A model generated the notes under the pieces. That model ran no database searches, was not told the origin of the DNA, and worked only from the letters and a program-made list of their open reading frames with translations. DNA of 64,000 nucleotides from Sthenelais limicola (taxonomy: Eukaryota; Annelida; Polychaeta; Phyllodocida; Sigalionidae). Shown here one piece after another: positions 23,638-35,273 of this stretch. How positions within the stretch are numbered: the stretch's first letter is position 1; every line of letters begins with the position of its first letter. The stretch covers positions 131,740,941 through 131,804,940 of the forward strand of contig OW804096.1 of assembly GCA_942159475.1 (NCBI GenBank). Reading direction: 5' to 3'. The translations under genes and the position numbers were made by a program.

Positions 23638-23733
23638 TGGTTTGTTTAAGTTGGTTTACTCGGGTTACAATTACATGTGTGAGGCCATTGATAAGGGGGG
23701 ACAGAATATGCCATACGTGATGATGCAAAAAAG
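23638..23733 (+). CDS. Candidate internal exon, faintly immunoglobulin-like
   Basis: The acceptor is among the best in the window: about 24 pyrimidine-rich bases (CCTTCTCCTTTTCTTTACGT) then CTTGCAG. After one base the frame reads GLFKLVYSGYNYMCEAIDKG then GQNMPYVMMQK. The segment Y-x-C-E-A-x-D-x-G-G resembles the F strand of I-set immunoglobulin domains (D-x-G-x-Y-x-C-x-A-x-N), with one extra residue before the Tyr and the usual Asp replaced. The donor AAAAAG/GTTTTC is weak, so the 3' edge is uncertain; the frame stays open to 23863. Its trailing two bases would be in phase with the 35203 exon. Ig membership is a guess from one motif. Confidence 0.35.
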
Positions 23734-25146
23734 GTTTTCTGGATTATGTCATGAGCTATGTTTGAATGGGTCTATGTACTCGATTAACCAAAATCTAGAG
23801 TCCCTCTCCATTATATCTAAAGTCACTCATGGTCCTGTTTCGTGGTGCTATAATAGATCGTGATGGCATAGTGTGGTGAACATGACATTCCCATCCGCAG
23901 TAGAACTGTCCCATATATTTTTTTGCGGTAAAACATTGGGAACGACCTGTCCAAGGAAAATGTGCAACGGCCACATTGCATTAGACAATCTACGCTTTGG
24001 CCAGGGCAAATACTTTCTGTATAACTTTGTGTAAACGTATCATCTCATTTATGCGGTGTATCGGTCTGTCACCATGATTCCTGACGTTATTATTATCAGA
24101 ATTTATTGATCAATATCTGTCTGGTGTTTGGTCTATTTGTTTCTTAATTTACTTACCGTAATAGCATTGTGTAGCCATGGGGTTGCATATACATGAATTA
24201 TTTGCCTGTCTACTTTCTACCATATGGCTTCAGAATAAACCAACGGAAATTATAGTAGTATATGGAATGGAACTGCGGGGCACTTTATGTAAATTGTACA
24301 TAAAGTTACAATAGCGTTTGAATATAGTCTGTATTCCGTTCTTCAATGGATAAGTGTGTATCATTAATACCAAATATATAAAAGATCAAGGTGACCTGAT
24401 AATTGACCGTGGGAATCGCTTAATCGTTAAGGGTATTTATTTCCAAAAAGGATTGGAACAACCGAAGGATCCATGAACATACGACCATACTATTGTCAAC
24501 CCTTAGACTTTGAAAGCTACGTGCACGTGATCGATATTATGGAGATATCTTGAGAGTTTCATGACACCTTTCTTAGCTTTTCTTCCACTTTTCAGCTAGT
24601 AGCTCCTCTGGCCCTGCTCTTTTGCATTTGAAGCAATATCTCATTTCTCGTAGGAGATCTACCAAAGGAAACCCCCTTTACGAGTCAACGAATAGAGGCC
24701 TATTATCTTGAGTGATTTTGACAGATGCAAATACCGGTTAAGAGATTATCCTGATCGAGAGGGTTTGCTGTGTCAGCTCAGATTGACACTCCCGCGGAGG
24801 CAAATAGAATACGGTTAAATGTCTTTAATTTCTCCTTGTCTCCTGTCCGTATCAAAGAGGATGTGACAAAACACATGTCCTGCCTTTGAATATATATCCT
24901 TGTCAAAGACTGTGATACAATTTCCCCCAAGGCACTCTATATATATGATAGGTTGAACACAGCCATTATATTGCTTTAATTACCAGTTTTATGTCCGTAT
25001 ATCTACCGTGTCGCCAGAATGCCCCTGGAAATTTAAGACGCTGCCAACTCCATTTGTTCCCTGAGGTATCAATAATTATTTGAATTGACTGTTATCCTTG
25101 TCCCCTCTATACAAAGCTTGCATATCATTTTTTATAACTTTTCTAA
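23734..25146. other. Non-coding DNA
   Basis: No exon, repeat family or promoter cluster was seen. It would be intronic under the plus-strand gene model. Confidence 0.45.
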
Positions 25147-25235
25147 TCCCAACAATTTATTCTGCTTCCAGGTGAGTAATTCTTCAATATTATTGCGAAT
25201 CTCTCACTCCCGGGGAGACAAATGATATTTGAAAG
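25147..25235 (+). promoter_or_regulatory. Predicted recursive splice site with downstream RS-exon donor
   Basis: A branch-like TTCTAAT (25141-25147) and the tract TTTATTCTGCTTCCAG lead directly into a donor, GTGAGT, at 25171/25172, so accepting and donating sites abut with no exon between. A second donor, GAAAG/GTAGGA, lies at 25235/25236, 64 nt downstream. The 64-nt segment has stops in all three frames, so it is unlikely to be an ordinary coding cassette. This matches recursive splice sites with RS-exons. An acceptor of a non-coding or poison exon that happens to begin GTGAGT is the alternative. Confidence 0.45.
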
Positions 25236-28200
25236 GTAGGATTCATTCCGACGTAAGTATACACAGGGAATTGTTCCGACAACGTCTGCTGTGCCGATGT
25301 TCAACTGTTTCTTCTGATATGTATGTAGGTGCAGGTGTTAATCCTTCGACATAGATCCATAGGACTAACGGCCTAAAAATATATAAATGCAATGGTGTTC
25401 CTGTATTCTTGGTAGGTTGCTGATTTATTTTTAGCAACTGCTACAATGTCTATATTTATTACATTCTTAGGTTATTTCTTACCATGCGATATGCTATATA
25501 TTCCTTTAGATAAGCCTTATATATTGGCATCATCTCTTGATCTTATCACTATGTATTTCTTCCCCCTGTGTATTGAACTACAATTATACAGACTTCCATC
25601 ATCGGTTCCTATGTGTAATGTGTGATCAATTATTAGAAAAATCACATTTAGAAATAGTCCTTCTATCAGTCCAACTGTCAGCACTTATCCATCAGTGGTG
25701 CCTCCCAATTGGGGACTTTATTTTGATTTGAATCCTTTATAATATCATCGCATTCCATGCGAATCACCCAGCATCTAAAGACCCCATACCCGGTTCCCTA
25801 TAGCTACATACAGACTAACCCCCCACTGGATTCCATTCTCTACTCCCTCGGATCTAACATAGCTGATTTGCTGGCGGCGGTGCACTAGACGGACGGAAAA
25901 AATCCTCTATAATAAAGTAGTATGATATAGACGGATACTATACATATTCAATCTTGAAACACCATGAAGTAAGGCAAGGAGTTGTCTAATCTATATTCTG
26001 GAAAGTGCTTATCTCTATTTTGTGAATGTCGTTATCTTTACCATTTACTCCAAAGAAGTCATAGAATGCAACCAATAAATTGTCTTAGTAATATTTCGCC
26101 AATGTGACTGCCTAAATATTCCTATGTCTGATGTGTAAAATTATAATAAACTCTGAAATAACAAAGAATAAATTGGCGAACTTAATGCAGAGAATGTGGG
26201 GAACACACAGGACGTCCACCATTCAGTAAATCAACGCCCATCGTTTATATCAGCCGATATATTAGTCCTGCTGATGTGTCCACGGGGAGGAGTAATATCC
26301 CCCCTTACCTAAACGCCATATTCAATGACTTAGTGCAATGTGCGAAGGCGGTATGTTTACTTGGATATGCTAGAGCCCACTAAATCGCCCTCAGTTCTGC
26401 GTCTCCCTCAACCAAATCTAGTTCTTTGCAACTCCTGCATTTCCAGCATCTTATCGATCGTTGAGCTCTCTCCATATCAGGCCAAACACCTTGGCGCTAT
26501 ATCTTTGGTCCATTGATCTCCCAATCTCTTCTCACGTGTATATGGGATTCATATAAAGCAATGCTTCTGTATTCAATTTCAATATAGTCGTATTAGCTTA
26601 ATAGGCCGTTCTAATATATTCTATAATTATTTAGCACATGACAATGAATATCCTTCATAATCCATTCCTAACAATAGTTATTATCTGAATGATTAGTCCT
26701 ATATTTTATATGGAAATCAATGACAACCTTCCCCACCCCAATCAACTGCGATTCCATATGATTCACTCTTGTTTGTTTGCGTTCACCGATGCAATGACAT
26801 TAGCCTCTTGGATACTAAGATTTTGCGCGTGGACTACTTCAATATCACTAGGTCTAGGTCAATGACACCAGATGAAGTTGTCTGCATACGCATATTCCCT
26901 TCTCCACTTCTGCTCTCAATTTTCGAGGACCCTATTTCATTACATCATGTTGCGAGTATACGATTCCTTCACACGATTGTGATTGTGAATACCTGCAACT
27001 GAAATTAGGCTTTGTGCATGCTAAAGTCAATCTCCCTTAAGTGCAGTGATACCCATTGGATCTACATCAGTCCTTGACCAATCAGCATTACAGACCATTC
27101 CACAAGAAGGCTAGAAAACAGGATGTACAAGTTAAAGTATCCGATGGCTCGTAACCACTTATGTGATGGCGCCTTCCAAACATGGAATGATTGATATCAT
27201 GCTAGACTAAGCCTTAACAGTTTGTTTCGGGATTCTAGGATGACAAGGATGTCTCTTGTCCTCCTACAAACCAAGATTCATTCTAGTCTCCCGTGTATCA
27301 AATGCTTGATACTCGAAAATTGGCCTGGCACAACTTTTTCTTGTTAGCTCAGCATGTCTGGAGCCTGGAAATGAAGGAGGTGTATAATGCCTTCCACAGT
27401 GAAGAGATATTAGAGCATTTAAACCTGTCAGTAAGGCTGCTGTCTCCATCCGCATGTTGAGTTAGGATCCCAATCGATATTGCAAGATGTTGTCGCTGAC
27501 GCCCAGCAGGACCTTGGCTTTTATACCCTTGGTGGGTCTTCCTCGAGCTAATATTTACCGCAAGAATCATGATATCATTTTTCTGAGTCTTTCAATAGAC
27601 TTTGGCCTGCCGGCCATACACATTTATATCATCCCCAAGCTCAAAAGATGGCTAGCAAAATGGCTATCATGGGGAAAAGCGTCACCGAACCTCGCCCTTT
27701 GTCACCAAAGCATCTGGATCTTTATTCTCAAATCCTGAATCTGGAGTCTCGGATTTAGGCGTAAAATTAGTATTCGTATCATTTCTATGGCTTCGGATAC
27801 CCACAGAACTTTCGAAGCAGCAGAAAAATTAGATGCAATTTCAGTCCACTTTTCCGTGATAGTCCCCAACTTTCAAAGCATTGAAAACTCACGTTTCGAA
27901 ACAAATTGAATCGTCTAAAGTGGTGCAAATCATCTCATAAACAGATTTCGATATTACCATAGTCAGATATTCTACCACCGCTAAAAGTGTTTTAAAGAAA
28001 TCAGAATCAGTACCAATCCAGAATCATTGCTCCATTAGCATAAACTGAAGAAATCATAACTGAGTATTAGCATTCAGTTCCCGGATGTTTCTATTATCTT
28101 TATCTTATCAATCTCTATCAATGGAAAATGACATTATTATTACTGACAACATTTCTATCCTTAATAGTTTTATTGCAAGCCTAGCCAAATATTGGAGGAG

Positions 28201-31200
28201 GGGAGTAGTCTGAGACGAACCAAGCATTACTATAGTATCGGATTGTATACTCAAGCGTATCATTATGATAACTGCTGGAAGAACTGGATATTACCAGAGG
28301 CCTGTTTTCCAATGACTTTTCATACACCTGTAATCTTGTGACAAAAAGAAATATTTTTCAATTCAGATCAATCATAGAAATACATTTGTTTCAAATGCTG
28401 TTTTAAGCAAGAATTGATATCATGTTAGACCAATATGCATTGATGTTTTGCCCTGAATTTGTGAAGTTGATCCAATACCTATGACTCTCATATCTAAAGC
28501 ATGTAGTGTTCATATGCTTTATCGAGAATAAAGAACTCGGGATATGGCGCCATAGTGGACAACAATAAACAACATCGAATCGTGATTCTGCAAGAGATTC
28601 CTATGTCGTAGCTTGCTTTAAAATAGTGCCTTTCTACGCGTCCCATTCCACTGAGAATTCAGGATTCGGGAATAAACGATCTACGCCGAATTCTTTATCT
28701 GCGTGTATATAATAGCAAATACAACACATACCGATAAGAATGGAGTAATTGCAGGCAGTTTGAATACGACTTCAACCTCAATAAACATCGGTATGTTTAC
28801 GCAACAAAGATGGATGTGTCACGAAAAAGGAAGCCCACACGGACCATCACAAATTGTCGCAAATAAATATAATCTTGCCGGCGCTCATGGAAAATAACGC
28901 CTCCCTCTAGCCAGACGCTTTCAGACTGCAGACTTCATTTCCACCCGTCTTTGCCTATTTCTTTAATGTGTTTTCATGCCTGTATTTAAATGTCTCTTAT
29001 CAATACGGATGCACTGGAAAGAGACTAGTTTGTATATACTTTTTGCAAGACGATAGATCTGGCCTTGATGAATCGACATCTTATATTCATTGCGAATCAT
29101 CCCCACACCTGCTCTGCTAACACTGCCATTTATTTCTCCCACTGAACCTGTCCTACTTTTAGGACTATCCTATAAGCTTACCCAAAGCATCAAATGGGAG
29201 AAAAATGTGCTTTAAATTCTCTGTTTTTAGTCGCCTTCACTTATCATTGGCCTCGCTCCTTTTTCTATACATCTTGATAAATAAATATGTGTATGTATAT
29301 CGTTTATTTCCAGATAAACCGGGTATGATAAATAGATATATATGTCCGGAAATGGGTAATTACTTCTATGCTAGCCATTGTTCTTCCAGAGAGTCCCTCT
29401 ACATTAAATATTATTCAATATCTAGTACATGCTACATCGGTAGACTAGGCAGTTAGGCTTCTTGCAATACAATGAATAATTATATAAAAGGAATAAAAAA
29501 GATTCTATGAGATGGAAGTTAATTATTCTTTGCCTTTGGGATATGCATGCCTTAATCATTGATGGTTTTCAATGTAATAGTTTTTCTGGCATACTTTACG
29601 GCTCTCTATAATGATAATCCACTGCGCACATATGTTACAGTGCATCCTGGGATAGATTCTGTTGAATTCTGACATACAAGAATTGAGCAACATTTTTATC
29701 AAAAAGAATGTTTTCACCAATAGCTTAGCTTTATAAATGATCTATGAAAACCAAATGCATGATAGGAAAGATGGGGACTTGTGTTATGGACACATGTATA
29801 CATAACACATAGATATTGACATTAGAGCATTGATAAATATCCCATGCTGAACATGACATGTTTTCTACAGATTTTATACTGTACCATTAGTCCCATAATT
29901 CCATGCGAATCAAGATTCAAAATGGCGGCTATGCAACTCCCTTATTGCATACATATAAGCCAGTACGAATCGTCGATCTTGTCTACAAATAAATTTAATC
30001 TAAGTCTTGGATTGGATGCAGTTAGCACAGCTTTTTGGAGGAAATTTCTCATCTGCTGAAACTTGCTTTGTCTACGTTTGCATCCTCCTGATGACTTCTA
30101 TGTGACCGATTCACTTGCCAACTATTCGTGGGGAAAGTATTGGATGAACAATAAAACATTCATGGAAAGAACTGAATGCGAGAAGTCATGAACATGGGCG
30201 AAAGATCAAAGGCGTGTGGGGGTGGAGAGAGAGGGTTAGCAATGCAACTCACTGACCAAATCAGCACAAGGTAGTTTGAACGATATTCTCATATAATCCA
30301 GCTAAGCGAAATCATTACATCTAGGCAGTTCAAATGGCGGCAACCGCCTATACAACCGATTGTGTACGCGCGCATCGAGGTAATTGCAATTGAGAAACCC
30401 TGAAAGGCTCCCAGTTCTGCTTGTCACTTTTACTTATTGCCAGGTTCTGTCCTCAAAAGGTCTGCACGATAGAAAATTGTTGGGTAGCTGCTCCAGACAA
30501 GTTATACTGCTAGATCAAAGTGGTGGACCAAAGGGAATCATATAGCCGAGACTTTGTAGGATAGTCTGTGGACAAAATAAGGAAGCATTCTCTTGTGAGG
30601 CATTTCAAGCGAGCACTGTTTCAGTTTGGTTGGCAGCGACACATCAAATGTAAGCAATTGATAGAATATTCTGTGATTGCATACCAGATAGCATAATATA
30701 TCAAAGGTATAATGCATCAGAAAAATGTGACACATACGTTGCAGGGGACTGGCAGTGCCTTATTGGTGGACTGCTACACATCCTCTTGAATTAGAGAGAA
30801 GTCACCATCCCAATATTGTGGCGGTCCCAATGGTATAATGGAAGTGACCATACTTGACTTGGATCTACGCAATAAAATCCCGACAATGCCAGTGCTTCAT
30901 ATAGGTCAATTGTCACATTGGAATATCACTACTGTAGGCCACATATATACTATATATACATGTTAGATATATATGTGTGTGTATCGATTCTTTTTAATGG
31001 GAGAGTGTTTCCCATTCTATTGCGTCCTACCGAGCCAGACAAAGAAACAATCTTAATATGGTTCTTCTGAGATGGTGTCGTTGTGTTGTTTCACTGAATG
31101 AATAATCCATGGATACATCATCATTGAAATGGAAATAAATGCTAGGCGATTGTAGTGTTTCGAAACCATAGTGACTCATTTCCAGAGACATGAACATCCA

Positions 31201-33641
31201 ATTAGTACTTTAAGTGTCTGCAAAGTATTCAGACACTGAACATATTGACGTTTATGATGGCTATATTACAAATTTATTTCGACTGTTCCCATACATTGGC
31301 AAACATCTCCATTGTAACCTAGCTTTTTTAATGGCTGATTAGATCATCTACTACACTCTGATTGGAGTAGGACTGTTGGCTTATACACATGGGCGGCAAT
31401 ATTATTTATTTTCCTGGTGAAAAATAATAAAATTGGTAGACCATCTACTGAGGAACGTTTTAGTTGGCCTCAATTTTCTCCCGGTCGAAATTAATGAACT
31501 GAATATATTAATCAAATATTTGCAAGACATTTGACCTAGCAGTAACCACTTGAATCAGTTCGCTCCATCATTGAGCCAATACTTTTTTATTCTAATCTGT
31601 TTTCCAGTTCGTTAACGTTTATTGAGCTTTCGAGAGGGTACAGCTCTGTTTATTACAGCACAGTTTTTCGCTTGTAGTCCTTTCCCTTAACATGATGCAC
31701 TACCTTTACCACTAATGTCTAACTTGATTAATAAAGTAATCATTTTAGCAAGTAGTTTCTTCCGTCCTATCACTTTTTGAGGAAAAACACTTTCTTTGGT
31801 CATCTTGCATTAGTTCCTGTACAACGAGGAACGGGGCCGGGAAATACAAAAAACGAGGTTATTCTACCATGTAATCCAACAATATGAATCCATTATTAAT
31901 GAGGTATAATCAAACAGCAGCAGTAAAATACACCAAGCCATGGACGAAGAATATTAATTAAAGTATGTCGAGTCCATATTATTTTAAAAAATGATACAAA
32001 CCTAATCACTTTATATCAGACATTGCACATGAATCCATGATTTCTATCAATACCTATAACTGTTATAGATCCGTCTATTGCTGAATATTCGTATGAATAT
32101 CTGCAAAAGACAAGGACTCATGACTCTAGTTATGCCATGCTCTGTTCATTTCTGCTATGCCAACAGTGTGCAAATTATTGTGTTATTTATCAATATAACC
32201 CGGTCTCAGTAGCCTAATACCATTCTCACTAGACCCAGACCAATTTAGAGCGGTCTCCTGTTTATGTATTATTCAATTAATGAATTGTTGGATGGCTTCC
32301 TGCCTTGGGACCATCCTTAAAGCACTTCCGGTGGTTATTCATCTTTACCTTGCCTCGCCACCCTACTACATCTTACTAATACTTGCATTTAGAGCCGCCT
32401 CTCCCAACAGATCGCATATACAAATTTAGCAAATGCTCCCTTTGCAGATCTTTCAGTGTATACCTTGTCACCAATGTCATCATTTGCTTCCCGATGCACG
32501 TATGACCCTTGCAGACAAAGTCCAGGGGGATATTATACATGCAGTCTTGAGAAAAGACTCCCTCTGTTAACTTCACTGATCAGTCTTGCTTGGCCTTTTT
32601 CCCTTGACGCTCGGCGTTGGCCGTGGGATATCAAAATACTGATTGCAGATGGAATTCAATATGCCTTTTCATTCCATCCTATTTTATTTTTTTTTCAGTT
32701 TCCTTCGTCTCTCTCTATACATATTATGTGTAATGTTTGCTACTACCACACATCTGTCTAGAATGAAATTTAAAATGCCGTTCTTCTGATGAATGTGTTT
32801 TTATATACCAATACATCTATCCTACAAAGTGTCTTGCCAAAGAAACGGTTAGCAAAATTGGCTACATTGGGATTTGTGAAATCTAAGTTATCATATTTGT
32901 TTCATGTTCAATTTTGGATCCTCGCAGAAGGAATGAAACTCCTTTCCCAACTGTTATCAAGCCGATGTATCTGCTATAATGTCCATGACTATAGAGCAAT
33001 TGTAAAAACGTCGGAAAGGCACGATAGGTGTCCGATGGAATTGACGTTAATTGCGCAAACCATCATGGAGCTAGTTTCCTTACAATTATTATATTGGGTG
33101 TACGATTGGTCTCCATGAGCAGATTGTATGGTTCAATTAGGTTGAGTTTGCTTCTTCTTTTTTTTAAAGACATTTTATTGAGAACATTGAGAACATTTCC
33201 ATGCGAACATAGTAATCTCATGCTACTCAAGGGATAACATATAATTATACATCAATATTATTAATAATGATTTAAATTTTTAAAGATCAATATAGATATA
33301 CGATAGATAAACCATTCAGGATGACATTAATCAACAAAGGTATAGTGCCTATGTTATCACATCAATACATTAATTTAACATCGATAAGGTCGCATGGCGA
33401 CACATATCCATTAAGAAAGAAAATAATACTCTTCCAAGGTTATTAACCTGGTGTTTCTGATATTTATATACAACATAAATGTACCCTTTTTTTATTTGTG
33501 TGTATATGACACAGCCATAACAAGAATTAAGCTGCCTTCTCAGCTATTACGACAAACAAAATATGACCCAATATATTTATATTATGACTTTAGGACTGCA
33601 TTTATCAATATTCTGCTGCTGCTATATTTTAATACACACAT
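25236..33641. other. Long non-coding interval
   Basis: About 8.4 kb with no supported exon. Isolated plus-strand acceptor-like sites end at 31607 (TCTAATCTGTTTTCCAG) and 32698 (a long T tract then CAG) without convincing exons after them. YY1-like ATGGCGGC motifs occur at 29922 and 30334. Short frames on both strands (up to about 109 codons) look like chance. Confidence 0.5.
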
Positions 33642-33720
33642 CTGAAGTCAAATTGGCCGAGCAAATACAGCCGCCAGTGAGCGATAATAAGTGAAGTCAT
33701 CGCAGCTTGGCAGGTCCCGG
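33642..33720 (+). repeat. Dispersed repeat family, copy B
   Basis: It shares TGAAGTYRAATTG, ACAGCCRCC, GCGATAATAAGTGAAG and a terminal GGTCCC with copy C (46665-46751, opposite strand), and the core GTGAGCGATAATAAG with copy A (12841-12896). The family consensus is about 80 bp with no coding frame. Confidence 0.65.
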
Positions 33721-35202
33721 TATAAAAAATGTTAACTGAGAGTGCAGCTTTAAGACAAGTATAAATATAAAAAAAATCACTAAGTACATTTCCACACGAA
33801 TATATAATAGAATCACGCACATACATGATCACATCGGTATATAGCAACAAAGTAATGGCAGAATTAGTCTCTTAAATTGTATGCACATGTTTATTTAATG
33901 TTTGTTCAGATCAGAATAATATAACTCATTCTATGCAGCTGGCTCTCCCATCTTCATATATTTACTATAGTGCTTTTTTTTAGGCGACAGTCTATAATAT
34001 GTTGCCTTCATATTTTTGCTCTAATTCTAGGACTCAAAAATAGGAACTTGTTGATGGTTGCATTACTGTGATGTTTCCTTGGTTATCCAACATCATATCA
34101 TAATTACCTTTCGAATTCTTGTTTGGTTGGTTGTTAAATTTTGTTTTTAGGATAAAGCAATACATCGTGGGATATTGTTCTCAGTTTTGTCCGACAAGTA
34201 GTTGATATAAGGGTGGCCGGGGCACATAAATACCACAACTGAATTGTTTTATTTTAATTTATTCTATTTTGTTTAGTAAGTTTTTATACTTTATTACATT
34301 TTATACTTATGCAATATGCTCATTGACCAGTGATCTTGCCGATAGGGATATGGCTTAACCCTACAGAATCCGACAAATCATTCATATATAATACTTCTTT
34401 AACCGAGAAAAGGTACTTCAAATCTACTAGAGACAGTTTAGCGAGAGAAATCAAGTTACTGATTTAAGGATATCAGTAAGTAGTAAATAAATATATAGTT
34501 TAACTTAAACGAGTTGGTTGTAAGTGCGTGAATATCTCGATATTCTAAGCAACTGAACTCAACTATCTATTTTATTATATGCCTTTAGTAATAAAATAAA
34601 TAAGCAATCTGGTGGAAGCAACTCAACTGATAACAATCCCTGTTGTAAATTTGTGTTTGCAAATCTATATTTACGAAATGATTGAATCAGACTTTTTATA
34701 CTATTCGTATCTGCAGTGTATTGTAGGACCTTAGAAATATTCCGTTTCTCATTTATCGCTAAAGCTTTAGTTGAACGTGCCCAGTTAAACCTTTTCTTTG
34801 TTTGATTTGCTCTGCTGCGTCTGGTTCTACAACCCAATTACTGAATCGACAATTCGAAACCAATCCAATACAGAAACAAATGTTTGTCCAACCAAACCCC
34901 AGTTAGTGAACATACAAGCTTCCACGTTATAGAGGCACTCGTCTTGGCCGATTTCAGCTTTCTCTATCTTCTTCAAGCATCTGAAATTGAACGGTTTATT
35001 CATTGTAAAGGAACAGCATGCACGCCACAAAAATAAATATTTATGTTACGTTGGTTTACAGAGTGTTTTTCAAACTAAACCTTCCTGTCTAGAGCTTTCT
35101 CAATATGATTCTTCCCGCTGATATCACTGTCATTTTCTGTAAGGAAAACCTCGCATGGGTGTTTGATGATTCATTCAAGTTTTATCTTCTTGTCCCATAT
35201 AG
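33721..35202. other. Non-coding DNA
   Basis: AT-rich, no repeat family or exon. The last 25 bases are the pyrimidine tract of the 35203 acceptor. A further open stretch (35105-35202) lies upstream in the same frame, behind a second acceptor-like CTTCCTGTCTAG ending at 35092. Confidence 0.45.
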
Positions 35203-35273
35203 TGATGTTTTAAGCGTGGTGTCCACTGAGCCGGTTTTCTCATGGGGAGTGGGACCCTCAGCTGTCTCGTCTG
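35203..35273 (+). CDS. Candidate 71-nt internal exon, unknown protein
   Basis: A strong acceptor (TTTTATCTTCTTGTCCCATA then TAG, ending at 35202) and a good donor, CTG/GTAAGC, enclose one leading base, 23 codons and one trailing base. The peptide begins DVLSVVSTEPVFSWGVGPSA and ends VSS. The two other frames contain stops. G+C is clearly higher than in flanking DNA. Its phases fit the 23638 exon upstream (two trailing bases) and the 45074 exon downstream (two leading bases), which has a one-in-nine chance of arising by accident. No domain can be assigned to so short a peptide. Confidence 0.38.

Noticed and set aside
29921..30340. YY1-like ATGGCGGC motifs at 29922 and 30334
   Set aside because: Single short motifs without CpG enrichment, TATA box or exon. 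Not enough to call promoters.
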